Positions 35,494-43,702 of a stretch of 64,000 nucleotides of DNA are shown one piece after another. Position 1 is the first letter of the stretch; each line of letters begins with the position of its first letter. Source of the stretch: Phycisphaeraceae bacterium (GTDB taxonomy: Bacteria; Planctomycetota; Phycisphaerae; Phycisphaerales; Phycisphaeraceae). Location of the stretch: contig JADZCD010000033.1 of NCBI GenBank assembly GCA_020851735.1, positions 1 through 64,000 on the forward strand, in the 5' to 3' direction. Under the pieces are notes generated by a model, which was not told where the DNA came from, searched no databases, and worked only from the letters and a program-made list of their open reading frames with translations. Position numbers and translations under genes: made by a program.

Positions 35494-36705
35494 TTAAGCT
35501 AAGTAGTCGCCATGTTTGATTGTATGCCCGCGGACGAAGTCCTCAGCCTTCATCGCTTTTTTCCCGGCAGGGTGCAGTTCCAAGATTCGCACGCCGGTCA
35601 GTTCTCCGCCCCTGGAAGTGCAGCCGCCCCCGGAAGCGGCTTCGGTAATGTCCAGACCAGCCCCGCATTTCCATGCGGGGCTATACCCCCCGGAAGCGCT
35701 ACCGCCCCCGGAAGCGCTGTCGCCCGCGGGAGAGTGCATGCCACTGGATGGCAAGCGCTCTGGTGATGTCCCAGTTGCTGTGTCCTTGACGGCGGTTGGG
35801 CTGGTGTGTTTTCCGGTCACTACGATCAGGCTGCCGGGTGATTGCGGGTCGCTATACAACATGCCAGGTTTGGCGTCCGGCGGGACCGGCCAATTTTCCA
35901 TAGGCTCTACGCGCAGAATTCGTAACGGCATGGTCACCAGCCCGCGATCGGACTGGTGGTGCCAGGTCGCATCCGCGCCAGGCCAGGGCGTAAGCCCATG
36001 CACGTGGCGGCGAAACTCCTCGGCGGGGACGTCGAATTGGAGCGTGGAATGCGCTTTGGAAAGCTTGGGCGCCTGTGTGGCGTGGGATTCGTCCTGCGGC
36101 TGGCCGGTCAGGCTTGCGTCGGCAAAGCGATCCAGAACGTCGAGAATGGCTTGGGGGCCCAGATGCGCGAGCCGATCGTGCAGTTCGCCGGCGGTTTCAC
36201 GCGGATCGATGGGCGTGGAAACTTGTTCGTAGATTAACCCCGCGTCCATGCGCTCAGCTAAGGCGATGACGGAGATTCCCGTGACGGTTTCGCCGCGCAA
36301 GATGGCCCAGTTGATCGGAGCGGCCCCGCGATAACGGGGCAGGAGTGAGGCGTGCAGGTTGATCGACAGAGGCCCGAGGGCCTCAAGCAACGCAGGCCCT
36401 AATTTCTGACCGAAGGCGATGACCACGGCAGCGTTCCCCCGGAAATGCCCCCGGAAGTCCCCCTGCCCCCGGAAGTGGCGGACTTGGTCAACAATGGCGG
36501 GGTCGTTGACGTTCGGGGCTTTGATAAGAGGCAGTCCGGCTGCTTGCGCCCACTGGGCGACGGGCGTGGGCGTGGGTTGTCGCCCGCGCCCGGCGGGCTT
36601 GTCGGGTTGGGAGATCACGGCGGCGATCTCGTGCTTATCGCGCAGCCGCGCGAATGTCGGCAAGCCAAATTCGCCGGAGCCGATGCAGATCAAACGCATA
36701 ACCAT
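35494..36705 (-). CDS. fmt: Methionyl-tRNA formyltransferase with two repeat-derived insertions
   Basis: Formylates initiator Met-tRNA. The protein is 403 residues versus about 310-320 usual. Family motifs: GSGEFGLPTF, VVIAFGQKLGPALLEALGPL, the catalytic/substrate block SINLHASLLPRYRGAAPINWAI (shown in parts: NLHASLLPRYRGAAP) and RMDAGLI. Insertion 1 (FRGQGDFRGHFRG, about residues 77-89) comes from CCCCGGAAG repeats at 36425-36478. Insertion 2, about 55 residues in the C-terminal OB-like domain (35605-35770), is Gly/Ser-rich and repeat-encoded, placed before VRILELHPAGKKAM. Start ATG 36705 overlaps the def stop (TAATG); an ATG two codons on matches the usual family start. Forms a def-fmt operon. 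Confidence 0.93.
   Translation of the reverse strand: MVMRLICIGSGEFGLPTFARLRDKHEIAAVISQPDKPAGRGRQPTPTPVAQWAQAAGLPLIKAPNVNDPAIVDQVRHFRGQGDFRGHFRGNAAVVIAFGQKLGPALLEALGPLSINLHASLLPRYRGAAPINWAILRGETVTGISVIALAERMDAGLIYEQVSTPIDPRETAGELHDRLAHLGPQAILDVLDRFADASLTGQPQDESHATQAPKLSKAHSTLQFDVPAEEFRRHVHGLTPWPGADATWHHQSDRGLVTMPLRILRVEPMENWPVPPDAKPGMLYSDPQSPGSLIVVTGKHTSPTAVKDTATGTSPERLPSSGMHSPAGDSASGGGSASGGYSPAWKCGAGLDITEAASGGGCTSRGGELTGVRILELHPAGKKAMKAEDFVRGHTIKHGDYLA
35605..35745. repeat. CCCCGGAAG repeat cluster in fmt
   Basis: At least five CCCCGGAAGCGC/GGAAGTG-type units, one palindromic block around CCCGCATTTCCATGCGGGG and a final CGCGGGAGAG. The cluster is translated as SASGGGSASGGYS and EAASGGGCTS in fmt. 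Total insertion keeps the frame. Confidence 0.8.
36425..36478. repeat. CCCCGGAAG repeat cluster, second site in fmt
   Basis: Three CCCCCGGAA(A/G)T units separated by short spacers, translated on the minus strand as HFRGQGDFRGHFRG. Confidence 0.8.
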
Positions 36706-37238
36706 TATGCCTGTTCGGAATCAGGAACGAGCCCGGCTTCCAGTTGGCGCAGAGCTTCGCGGTTGGCCAGTTTGTCGATCTTCAGCATGCGATCCAGAAT
36801 CAGTATGCCGTCCAGATGGTCGTACTCGTGCTGCCAGATGCGGGCGGGCAGGCCCTCGGCGGCGAGCGAAAAAGTCTGGCCATCTAAGTCCATGGCGGTG
36901 ATGGTGATCGCCCTGGGCCGACGGATGACGGCGTTGATGTGGGGAAGACTTAAGCAGCCTTCCTCGTGGTCCTCGGTGGCGGAGGAGGGGTTACTTAAAA
37001 CGGGATTGACGAAAACAAGGTCGTCGGCCGGCTCGCCGGTCGGATTGGCGACAAACAGCCGCCAGGATACGCCCACCTGCGGAGCCGCTAAGCCCACGCC
37101 CGGAGCCTGGTGCATTAAGGAAAGCATACGCCCGGCCACCCGGCGAACCTGGTCGTCAATGCGATCGACAGGCTTTGCTGGCTGGCGGAGGATCGGGTCC
37201 GGGTACCAGACAATCTGTAAGGAGTCAGGGTCAAGCAT
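36705..37238 (-). CDS. def: Peptide deformylase
   Basis: Removes the formyl group from nascent proteins. The 177-residue protein has all three metal/catalytic motifs: PGVGLAAPQVG, EEGCLSLP (metal-binding Cys) and IWQHEYDHLDG (two metal His and catalytic Glu). ATG 37238 has AAGGAGT further upstream than usual (GGAGTCAGGGTCAAGC), acceptable. The stop codon TAA overlaps the fmt ATG, coupling the two functionally linked enzymes. Confidence 0.95.
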   Translation of the reverse strand: MLDPDSLQIVWYPDPILRQPAKPVDRIDDQVRRVAGRMLSLMHQAPGVGLAAPQVGVSWRLFVANPTGEPADDLVFVNPVLSNPSSATEDHEEGCLSLPHINAVIRRPRAITITAMDLDGQTFSLAAEGLPARIWQHEYDHLDGILILDRMLKIDKLANREALRQLEAGLVPDSEQA

Positions 37239-37390
37239 GGGTCGGCCATAGTATGCCAGCCCCGCCCCCGGAAGTCACCCCCGGAAGTTTTCCGGGAAGT
37301 CGTCGCGGAGATTTCGTCCGGGAGTTTTGCCTGCCTCTCGGAGGGCGAACGCCAGGCGTCGTCGCGTTAACTTCGGATCAGGATTTTAAA

Positions 37391-37482
37391 TGGCCGCTGA
37401 TGAACGCAGATAAACGCAGATGAACACCAAAAATTAGAGTTTTTGTATCAAAACCGCGTCCATCTGTGTTTATATGCGGCCA
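37391..37482. repeat. GATGAACGCAG-type inverted repeat
   Basis: TGGCCGCTGATGAACGCAGA at the left is mirrored by a related GTCCATCTGTGTTTATATGC..GGCCA at the right. Same family as 5752-5867. Confidence 0.7.
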
Positions 37483-37854
37483 AATGTTTGGACGACTTTG
37501 GTCGCTGCCTGACGTTCGGGCGGATGGGGATGTTTGCCCAAGTAGACAAATTCTTGCGTGACCTGGTGGACAACCGGGGAGGGATGCAGCCTCCCTGGCG
37601 ATATCAAGACAAAATTTATTATTACTTTGGCTGGGAAAAATCACGGATCGTGGCGGCATGGTGGCGATTGACGAGGACATGGCCATGGCTAGGCCTGGAA
37701 GGCTGTTTTTTTTTGTGTTCCCATGCAATTTATTGCTCTGAAAATCAATTACGTTGCGCGTAAGCACCCGGAAAAAACCCGGGAATCTCCCGAATCTTTC
37801 TCGAACCGCCTCCGGATATCCCCCGGATATCCCCCGGATTTCCAGGAACATGCC

Positions 37855-37883
37855 TTGACCTTGCCAGCCGGCCTTGTCATACT
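37855..37883 (+). promoter_or_regulatory. Sigma-70-type promoter of the HU-bioF unit
   Basis: -35 TTGACC (37855-37860), 17-bp spacer, -10 CATACT (37878-37883). Located 138 bp upstream of the HU start, immediately after a block of GC-rich repeats. Confidence 0.5.
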
Positions 37884-38020
37884 AAAGCCTTGTCAACGGG
37901 AAGTTAAGCATCGGGTCCGGAGAGATGTAACGACATTTTCCTTTATGACCGGCCCGAGATTACGTGATCATCTTGTCGGGAACACCAGCCTTCAAAACAA
38001 GACAGGGGTGGAACTAAGCA

Positions 38021-38356
38021 ATGGCCACCATAACTAAGAAGGAGTTGATTGACCGGATCGCTGAAGCCTGCGGGCAGAAGCGCATCGTGGTCAAGAGGAT
38101 AGTTCAGGGCTTCCTGGACAGCATCGTAGTGGAGCTGGGCAAAGGTAATCGCTTGGAATTCCGCGACTTCGGCGTGTTTGAAATCAAACAGCGCCGGGCC
38201 CGGATGGCCCAGAACCCCAAGACGCTGGATCCGGTGCGGGTACCACCTAAGCGCACGGTGAAGTTCAAGGTGGGCCGGCTGATGAAGCAGGTTCTGGTGG
38301 ATCGCCAGCCGGCGGACGTCGGCAGCGGCGAGAATTCCCAATCCAGCTCGACCTGA
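38021..38356 (+). CDS. HU/IHF family DNA-binding protein
   Basis: A 111-residue histone-like protein: TITKKELIDRIAEACG helix start, KIVQGFLDSIV-like dimer helix (VKRIVQGFLDSIVVEL), then RLEFRDFGVFEIKQRRARMAQNP and the beta-arm GKxxxVPPKR type ending (PVRVPPKRTVKFKVG). A C-terminal tail of about 15 residues extends beyond the HU core (VDRQPADVGSGENSQSS). Non-specific DNA bending and nucleoid structure is the expected role. Followed after 14 bp by bioF on the same strand. Confidence 0.93.
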   Translation: MATITKKELIDRIAEACGQKRIVVKRIVQGFLDSIVVELGKGNRLEFRDFGVFEIKQRRARMAQNPKTLDPVRVPPKRTVKFKVGRLMKQVLVDRQPADVGSGENSQSSST

Positions 38357-38370
38357 ATCGCGTTAACCCA

Positions 38371-39657
38371 ATGGATCCCTGGGTTTCGAAGCTGCGCGCG
38401 GAGTTGGAAGACTTGCAGCGCGGTTCGCTGTTGCGCCGCCTGAAAGTGGTGGAGGCGGCAGGGCCAAAGGCGCGCGTCGGCGGCCGCTGGCTGTGGAATC
38501 TGTCCAGCAACGATTATCTGGGATTGGCGGATCACCCCCGTTTAAAAGAGGCCGCCATCGCCGCCATCGCGCATTTTGGCACCGGGGCGCGGGCGAGCCG
38601 GCTGGTCAGCGGGCATTTACCCATTCATGAACAGGTGGAAAAGCAATTCGCAGCCTTTAAGGGGATGCCGGCGGCGCTGCTGTGTCCGACGGGTTACATG
38701 GCGAACCTGGCGGTGCTCACCAGCCTGGCCGGTCCGGGCGATTGGGTGATCGTCGACAAGCTCAATCACGCCAGCCTGCTGGATGCGGCGGCTGCCAGCG
38801 GCGCGAAGGTGCGGGTTTTTCCGCATCTGCAATTAGGCAAGCTCAGGCGGCTGCTGGAACGGCGGGCCGCGGAAAACAATTCTCCGCTTACTGACGTGCG
38901 CGGCTCGTTGAGGCGATCACTTCCGGAGGTGGGGGAAATTCCGGGGTCGAGGAGTGTGACTGCCAGAGGCGGGCGGGTGGTGGTGGTGGTGGACAGTGTT
39001 TTCTCGATGGATGGCGATGTGTCGGACCTGCCGGCGATCTGCGATCTGGCGGAGGAATTTGGCGCGCTGGTGGTGGTGGATGAAGCGCACGGCACGGGCG
39101 TGTTGGGCACCAATGGCCGGGGTTTATGCGAGGTGCAGGGTGTCAGCGGGCGCGTGGACGTGGTGGTGAGCACGGCCAGCAAGGCGCTGGGGGGATTGGG
39201 CGGGGTGATCACGGCTCGGCAGGAAGTGATCGACTGGATCGTCAATCGCGGGCGATCGTTTATCTACACGACGGCGATGCCAGCCGGTCAGGCGGCGGCG
39301 ATCGGGGCGGCGTTGGCGGTGGTGGCCGATGAGCCGTGGCGGCGCCGGCGGGTGGAGGAATTATCCAGGGGCTTACGGAGTGAATTGGGGCAGCGCGGCT
39401 GGCTGGGGGCGGGGGATGCCGATCCAGCCGTGGTGACGCCGATTGTTCCGCTGACGGTGGGGCCGGCCGAGACGGCTTTGGCGTTGGCGGCGCATCTGGA
39501 GGAAGCGGGATTCCTGGCGCCGGCGATTCGTCCGCCGACGGTGCCGGCCAATGCCGCGCGGGTGCGCCTTAGTCTGCGGGCGGATCTGGAGGATCAGGCG
39601 ATGACCCAGCTGCTGGCGTGTCTGGATCGCTTTCCGGGGCGGCTGATTTCTGAATGA
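38371..39657 (+). CDS. bioF: 8-amino-7-oxononanoate synthase with insertion
   Basis: PLP enzyme of the alpha-oxoamine synthase family that condenses pimeloyl-ACP/CoA with alanine in biotin synthesis; 2-amino-3-ketobutyrate CoA ligase is a less likely alternative. The 428-residue protein shows NLSSNDYLGLADHP, GARASRLVSGHLPIHE, LNHASLLDAA, DEAHGTGVLG and the PLP-lysine motif STASKALGGLGG. It is about 35-40 residues longer than usual: residues about 169-201 (SPLTDVRGSLRRSLPEVG and following) form an insertion encoded at 38876-38975 that contains CACTTCCGGAGGTGGGGG, before the VVVVVDSVFSMDGD strand. No other biotin gene is adjacent. Confidence 0.88.
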   Translation: MDPWVSKLRAELEDLQRGSLLRRLKVVEAAGPKARVGGRWLWNLSSNDYLGLADHPRLKEAAIAAIAHFGTGARASRLVSGHLPIHEQVEKQFAAFKGMPAALLCPTGYMANLAVLTSLAGPGDWVIVDKLNHASLLDAAAASGAKVRVFPHLQLGKLRRLLERRAAENNSPLTDVRGSLRRSLPEVGEIPGSRSVTARGGRVVVVVDSVFSMDGDVSDLPAICDLAEEFGALVVVDEAHGTGVLGTNGRGLCEVQGVSGRVDVVVSTASKALGGLGGVITARQEVIDWIVNRGRSFIYTTAMPAGQAAAIGAALAVVADEPWRRRRVEELSRGLRSELGQRGWLGAGDADPAVVTPIVPLTVGPAETALALAAHLEEAGFLAPAIRPPTVPANAARVRLSLRADLEDQAMTQLLACLDRFPGRLISE

Positions 39658-39822
39658 CGTTCGCGGCTGGCGGCGGGGACGAAAGCGGTATTGATTTTGA
39701 ATGGGCCTTTCATATTTGCACGGCGATTTAATTTTTCGGACACTCGACGATTATGATTTAATCAACCAGTTGTCCCGGGCTGGGCCATCCAGTCGCGGGG
39801 ACGTCGTTTTAAGGAGTGTCTG

Positions 39823-41538
39823 ATGAGTGACCAAACGAAGCGCACGATTGTGATTGTCGGCGGTGTGGCGGGGGGCGCCAGCGCCGCGACGCGGGCCCGC
39901 CGGCTGAATGAAAACGCCCGCATCATCATGCTGGAGAAGGACCAGTATGTGTCGTTTGCCAATTGCGGATTGCCGTATTACATCGGCGGGGAAATTGCCG
40001 AGCGCGAAAAACTGCTGGTGGCCAAGCCGGAGCTTTTTGAGAAGCGGTTCAACATCGAAGTGCGCATCGGCCACGAGGCGTTGGCCATCGATCGGGCCCG
40101 CCGGGTGATCCGGGTGCAGGACCGCGGCGCCAAGCGCGAATATGAACAGGCCTACGATCGTCTGATCCTGGCCCCGGGGGCCTCGCCGATCGTGCCGCCC
40201 TTGGCGGGGATCGACGCGGGCAACGTGTTTTCGCTGCGGAACGTGGAAGACACGGATCGGGTCAAGAAATTCATTGACGAGCAAAAGCCCAAACGAGCGG
40301 TGGTGGTGGGGGCGGGATTCATCGGACTGGAGATGGTTGAGCAACTGGCGCGCCTGGGGATGCAGACGGCGCTGGTGGAGTTGGCGGACCAGGTGCTGCC
40401 GCTGCTGGACCCGGAGATGGCAGCCATTCTGGAAGAGGAGCTTAAGCAGCGCGGCGTGGAGCTTTACGTGGGGGACGGGCTGGCGGGATTTGAGGTCGAT
40501 GAGTCGAAGCTGGCCCGGGCGGTGAAGCTTAATAGCGGAAAAACGGTGGGGGCCCAGATGTTCGTGCTGGGCATCGGCGTGCGCCCGAACACGGGTTTGG
40601 CAGAGCAGGCGAAGCTGGAGCTGGGCCCGACGCGCGGGATTAAGGTCAACGCCCACCAGCAGACTTCCGATCCATTTATTTATGCGGCCGGCGACGCGGT
40701 GGAATATGTGTACGGCCCCACGGGGTCGAGCCTGCGTGTTCCCCTGGCGGGTCCGGCGAATCGCGCGGGGCGGCTGGCCGGCGAGCACGCGGCGACGGAC
40801 GGGGGCGCGGAAATGGGCGAGGTCTGGGGCACGTCCATTGTGAGAGTATTCGGCAAGACGGCGGGCATGACGGGGTTGACGATGAAGCTGGCGGCCAAGC
40901 TGGGCAAGCAGGCTCGCAGCGTGATTATTCAGGCCAATCATCACGCGGGGTATTACCCGGGGGCGCAGGCGATGGTGTTGAAATTGGTCTATGAAGAGGG
41001 CAGCGGCAAGGTGCTCGGCGCCCAGGCGGTGGGGGGCGAAGAGGGCGTGGACAAGCGCCTGGACGTGCTCGCCACCGCGCTGCACTTTGGCGCAACGGTG
41101 CGGGACTTGACGGAGCTGGACTTGGCATATGCTCCGCCTTTTGGATCAGCCAAGGACGCGGTGCACATGGCGGGATTCGCGGCCTGCAACGAGATGGACG
41201 GGCACGTGCGGGTAATTCCGCCGGATCAAGCGCTGGCGGGGATGCAGGTGGTCGACTTGCGCACGGCCAAGGAAGTGGCGACGGCGCCTTTGCTGGGCGT
41301 GGAGGGGGCGACGGTGCGGCACGTGCCGGTGGACGAATTGCGGGCGCGCCTGGCGGAGCTGGACCCCAGGCAGCCGACGGTGACGGTTTGTGCCTCGGGC
41401 TTGCGCAGCTACATCGGCGCGCGGATCTTAAAGGCGCACGGCTTTACGGACGTGCGCAATCTGACGGGGGGCGCGAGCATGCGGCGGATAGCGCTGAGCC
41501 AGACACGAGGGCCTTGCGGGGGGGGCCAAGGGCGCTAG
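39823..41538 (+). CDS. CoA-disulfide reductase / NADH oxidase-like protein fused to rhodanese
   Basis: A 571-residue flavoprotein. Residues 1-445 are a pyridine-nucleotide disulfide oxidoreductase: VGGVAGGASAATRARR (FAD), the single redox cysteine in SFANCGLPYYIGG (about residue 45), VVVGAGFIGLEMVEQLA (NAD(P)H), and YAAGDAVE. Residues about 460-560 are a rhodanese domain with the active-site loop VCASGLRS. This CoADR-RHD architecture reduces CoA disulfide or persulfide and handles sulfane sulfur. AAGGAG sits 7 bases before the ATG. Its end faces the rplI terminator at 41553-41609. Confidence 0.9.
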   Translation: MSDQTKRTIVIVGGVAGGASAATRARRLNENARIIMLEKDQYVSFANCGLPYYIGGEIAEREKLLVAKPELFEKRFNIEVRIGHEALAIDRARRVIRVQDRGAKREYEQAYDRLILAPGASPIVPPLAGIDAGNVFSLRNVEDTDRVKKFIDEQKPKRAVVVGAGFIGLEMVEQLARLGMQTALVELADQVLPLLDPEMAAILEEELKQRGVELYVGDGLAGFEVDESKLARAVKLNSGKTVGAQMFVLGIGVRPNTGLAEQAKLELGPTRGIKVNAHQQTSDPFIYAAGDAVEYVYGPTGSSLRVPLAGPANRAGRLAGEHAATDGGAEMGEVWGTSIVRVFGKTAGMTGLTMKLAAKLGKQARSVIIQANHHAGYYPGAQAMVLKLVYEEGSGKVLGAQAVGGEEGVDKRLDVLATALHFGATVRDLTELDLAYAPPFGSAKDAVHMAGFAACNEMDGHVRVIPPDQALAGMQVVDLRTAKEVATAPLLGVEGATVRHVPVDELRARLAELDPRQPTVTVCASGLRSYIGARILKAHGFTDVRNLTGGASMRRIALSQTRGPCGGGQGR

Positions 41539-41552
41539 ACGGGGGGACGGAT

Positions 41553-41609
41553 AAAAAAACCGCCCTCGGAAGAGCTTGTGTTCAACAAAAGCTCGCTTCC
41601 GAGGGCGGT
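41553..41609 (-). terminator. Intrinsic terminator for the rpsF-ssb-rplI unit
   Basis: 14-bp stem ACCGCCCTCGGAAG (41559-41572) / CTTCCGAGGGCGGT (41596-41609), extended by AGCTT/AAGCT in the loop, followed on the minus strand by a T-run (41558-41553). It may also stop plus-strand transcripts from the upstream oxidoreductase gene, though that side lacks a T-run. Confidence 0.9.
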
Positions 41610-41653
41610 TGTATTACAGCCGATCAAGCGGCCGGGCTACGGGCGGATTTATA

Positions 41654-41754
41654 CGGATTGCGGTAGTCGCGCAGGCGAAAGACCGCCTGCTCACCCGGCC
41701 GGCGGAGCGGCCGGGCTTTACTTTTCACGCCTGCGGTATTTTCACAGGGCGTAT
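41654..41754. repeat. ~105-bp dispersed element, copy 2
   Basis: Same order of blocks as 18335-18446 (GGATTGCGG, CGCAGGCGAAAG, CCCGGCCGGCGGAGCGGCCG, CACGCCTGCGGTATTTTCA, GCGTAT). Its right end meets the rplI stop codon exactly. Confidence 0.8.
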
Positions 41755-42290
41755 TACTTCTGATCCTGCTCGTCTTCTTCCACCAGTTCGCCTTCGACTT
41801 CCACGTCGGCGTCGGCCTGGCCTTGTTCGCCGGCGGGCTTGTCGGAGACCACCCAGAGCTTGATCTGGGTGCGGAGGTCGCCGGCCAGCTGGATGGGGAT
41901 TTCGTAGGAATCCAAGCGTTTGATCTGTTCGCCGATGCGCACGGTGCGGTCGTCGATGGCGAAGCCGGCGCTGCGCAGGGCGTTGGCGATGTCGTGCTGG
42001 GAGACGCCGCCGAAGAGGATGCCCTGTTCGTTGGCCGCGCGTTCGAGGGTGATCTCGAAGTTGGCGATTTTTTCGAGCATCTGTTCGAGCTCGATGCGTT
42101 TGAGGCGCATCTGTTCTTCAACGATCTTGCGCTTTTCCTGGAGACGGCGGATGTTGCCTTCGGTCGGGGTGGTGGCCAGGCTGCGGGGCAGGAGGAAATT
42201 GCGGGCGTAGCCGGGCCGGACGCGCACGACGTCGCCGACGATGCCCAGGTTGTCCACGCTTTCGGTCAGCAGCAATTCGATGGTTTTCAT
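41754..42290 (-). CDS. rplI: 50S ribosomal protein L9
   Basis: Ribosomal protein bL9 of 178 residues. N-terminal domain: IELLLTESVDNLGIVGDVVRVRPGYARNFLLP (characteristic GDVVxVxxGYARNFL pattern), a long linking helix (about 55-80) and the C-terminal domain (about 85-150). The C-terminal 25 residues are acidic (DADVEVEGELVEEDEQD). Third gene of an rpsF-ssb-rplI unit in which rpsR is missing. Terminator downstream. Confidence 0.95.
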   Translation of the reverse strand: MKTIELLLTESVDNLGIVGDVVRVRPGYARNFLLPRSLATTPTEGNIRRLQEKRKIVEEQMRLKRIELEQMLEKIANFEITLERAANEQGILFGGVSQHDIANALRSAGFAIDDRTVRIGEQIKRLDSYEIPIQLAGDLRTQIKLWVVSDKPAGEQGQADADVEVEGELVEEDEQDQK

Positions 42291-42400
42291 GTTGTCCTTT
42301 TCCTGTAAATCTTCCGGCAGTTAGGCGCCGCGGGCGGGAACGCTCCCGAAGGCGACACCAGCATGAGGGTGAGCGAGGGAAAATCAGCCGGGGGGGCTGA

Positions 42401-42892
42401 TCAAAACGGGATGTCGTCCTCCTCGACGGGCTGATGAGGCTCCAGCGGCGGGGCGGAGGAACCGGCGTTGGCCGCGGCGCCTCCGGGGGCGGGGGCGCGG
42501 GCGGGGCGAGCGGCGCCGTTCGCCGAGGGCGCGGCACTGTCGCCGCTGGCGGCGCCCGGGGCGCGGGAATCAACGAATTGGAACTGCTCGACGACGACTT
42601 TGAGCTTCGAGCGATTGTTGCCTTCGCGGTCGGTCCACTGATCCAGGCGCAGGCGGCCTTCGATGAATACGGGCCGGCCCTTGCGCAGGTATTGATTGAT
42701 GGTTTCGGCGGAGCGGCCGAACGCGTCGCAATCGACGAAGGTGGTTTCCTCCTGGGTTTCGCCCTGCTGATTGCGCCACCGGCGGGTGATGGCCAGGCCG
42801 AAGCTGACCACCGCGGTATTGCTCGGCAGGTAGCGAAGCTCGGGATCGCGGGTCATGTTGCCCATGAGCATGACCTTGTTGAGATTGGGCAT
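42401..42892 (-). CDS. ssb: Single-stranded DNA-binding protein
   Basis: SSB of 163 residues: OB-fold N-terminal domain (MPNLNKVMLMGNMTRDPELRY in the first 21 residues, then RKGRPVFIEGRLRLDQW), Gly/Ala/Pro-rich linker (about 112-150) and the acidic tip DDIPF that recruits repair proteins. The ATG at 42892 is the family start; an upstream in-frame extension of 26 codons has no support. Lies between rpsF and rplI, the position it has in many bacteria, but rpsR is absent between ssb and rplI. Confidence 0.95.
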   Translation of the reverse strand: MPNLNKVMLMGNMTRDPELRYLPSNTAVVSFGLAITRRWRNQQGETQEETTFVDCDAFGRSAETINQYLRKGRPVFIEGRLRLDQWTDREGNNRSKLKVVVEQFQFVDSRAPGAASGDSAAPSANGAARPARAPAPGGAAANAGSSAPPLEPHQPVEEDDIPF

Positions 42893-42986
42893 GGCAGCCA
42901 CTCCGCGCAGGGGGAAAGGACACGGTCGACGGGCGCTGGGGCCCAGGGAGTAAGGTTCGAATCGCGCCAACGAAAATCAAGAGCCG

Positions 42987-43035
42987 ACCACCAGCCTCGG
43001 CCGACCGGTAGCGACCGGCCGGGGAAGGCGGTGGT
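42987..43035. promoter_or_regulatory. Large hairpin between rpsF and ssb
   Basis: Arms ACCACC.. GGCCGACCGG / ACCGGCCGGG.. GGTGGT pair over about 20 bp with small bulges and a 4-base loop (about AGCG). It begins directly after the rpsF stop codon. It has no T-run and could be a processing site, a partial attenuator, or mRNA stabiliser separating rpsF and ssb levels. Confidence 0.5.
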
Positions 43036-43036
43036 T

Positions 43037-43468
43037 TTACTCCTCGTTGCCAGGGGCGGTCGCTTCGGCGGGCTCTTCCGCGGCGCCGGGTTCGCCGGTT
43101 TCGGAACGCAGGCGAGCTTCCACGCGGATGTCGGCGGCTTTGCGGGCGACTTCCAGTTCCGGTTCGCCCATGTAATCGGCCCGAAGAATCATGAAGCGCA
43201 CGATTTGCTCGGACAGCCGGCAATCGCGTTCGATGCTGATGATCTGGGAATGGGGAGCCTTGAAATAGCAGAGCAGGTACACGCCGCGCTTCTGGCTGCG
43301 GATGGGATAGGCCAGGCGGCGCTCTTCCCAGCGGTTTAGGACCAGGATTTCCGCCTGGGCGCGGCCGAGAACCTGCTGGAGGTATTCGATGGAGGCGGCT
43401 AGATCCGCGGAAGCGGCCTGACTAAGAAGAAAAAGACCTTCGTACGTGCCGATACGCTGCTCGGACAT
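43037..43468 (-). CDS. rpsF: 30S ribosomal protein S6
   Basis: Ribosomal protein bS6 of 143 residues. It has the expected YEGLFLLSQ strand, RRLAYPIRSQKRGVYLLCYF central motif and RFMILRADY region. The C-terminal 35 residues are Glu/Ala/Pro-rich. ATG 43468 has AGGAG 8 bases upstream; an in-frame upstream extension of 45 codons has no support. First gene of the rpsF-ssb-rplI unit. Confidence 0.95.
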   Translation of the reverse strand: MSEQRIGTYEGLFLLSQAASADLAASIEYLQQVLGRAQAEILVLNRWEERRLAYPIRSQKRGVYLLCYFKAPHSQIISIERDCRLSEQIVRFMILRADYMGEPELEVARKAADIRVEARLRSETGEPGAAEEPAEATAPGNEE

Positions 43469-43702
43469 GGCAAAAAGCTCCTGGGCACCGCCCGGTAGTT
43501 CAGGCCACACGCCTGGACATCGGACCCAGGCCGGATTGGCTGGGCCGGGCGATTTGGAACGTGTCAGTTTAGTCCATCTGGGGGGTGGTGGCAAACACGG
43601 CACAAAGCCTTGAGAAATGGGTACTAAAGCGCGTCTGGAGGCCGGCGGCAGGGGGGAGGGGTCAGTAGCGAGAGAGGGGGGGAGATTGATAAGCTGTCAG
43701 GC

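Larger units (their letters stand above)
37239..38020. other. Long intergenic region with repeats and the HU-gene promoter
   Basis: About 780 bp without a convincing gene. Contents: CCCCGGAAG units (37262-37318), an inverted-repeat element (37391-37482), an AT-richer stretch of unknown nature with TTTATTATTAC at 37613-37623 (about 37490-37760), tandem CCCCCGGATAT units (37810-37842) and a promoter at 37855-37883. Small open frames on both strands here show no protein-family features and a part of them translates the repeat. Confidence 0.6.

Noticed and set aside
37443-37763. 106-codon plus-strand open frame in the same gap
   Set aside because: No ribosome-binding site or family features; composition differs from real genes here. 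Left as gene-free.
37378-37851. 157-codon minus-strand open frame upstream of the HU gene
   Set aside because: No similarity recognised, the C-terminal part translates the dispersed GATGAACGCAG repeat, and no ribosome-binding site is evident.
39751-41085. Long open frame (444 codons) antisense to the CoA-disulfide reductase gene
   Set aside because: Arg/His/Gln-rich with no family features; typical shadow of a GC-rich gene, whose sense frame has full motifs.
42291-42400. A short rpsR between rplI and ssb
   Set aside because: The gap is only 110 bp and no frame has the S18 KRKKxCxF-type pattern.
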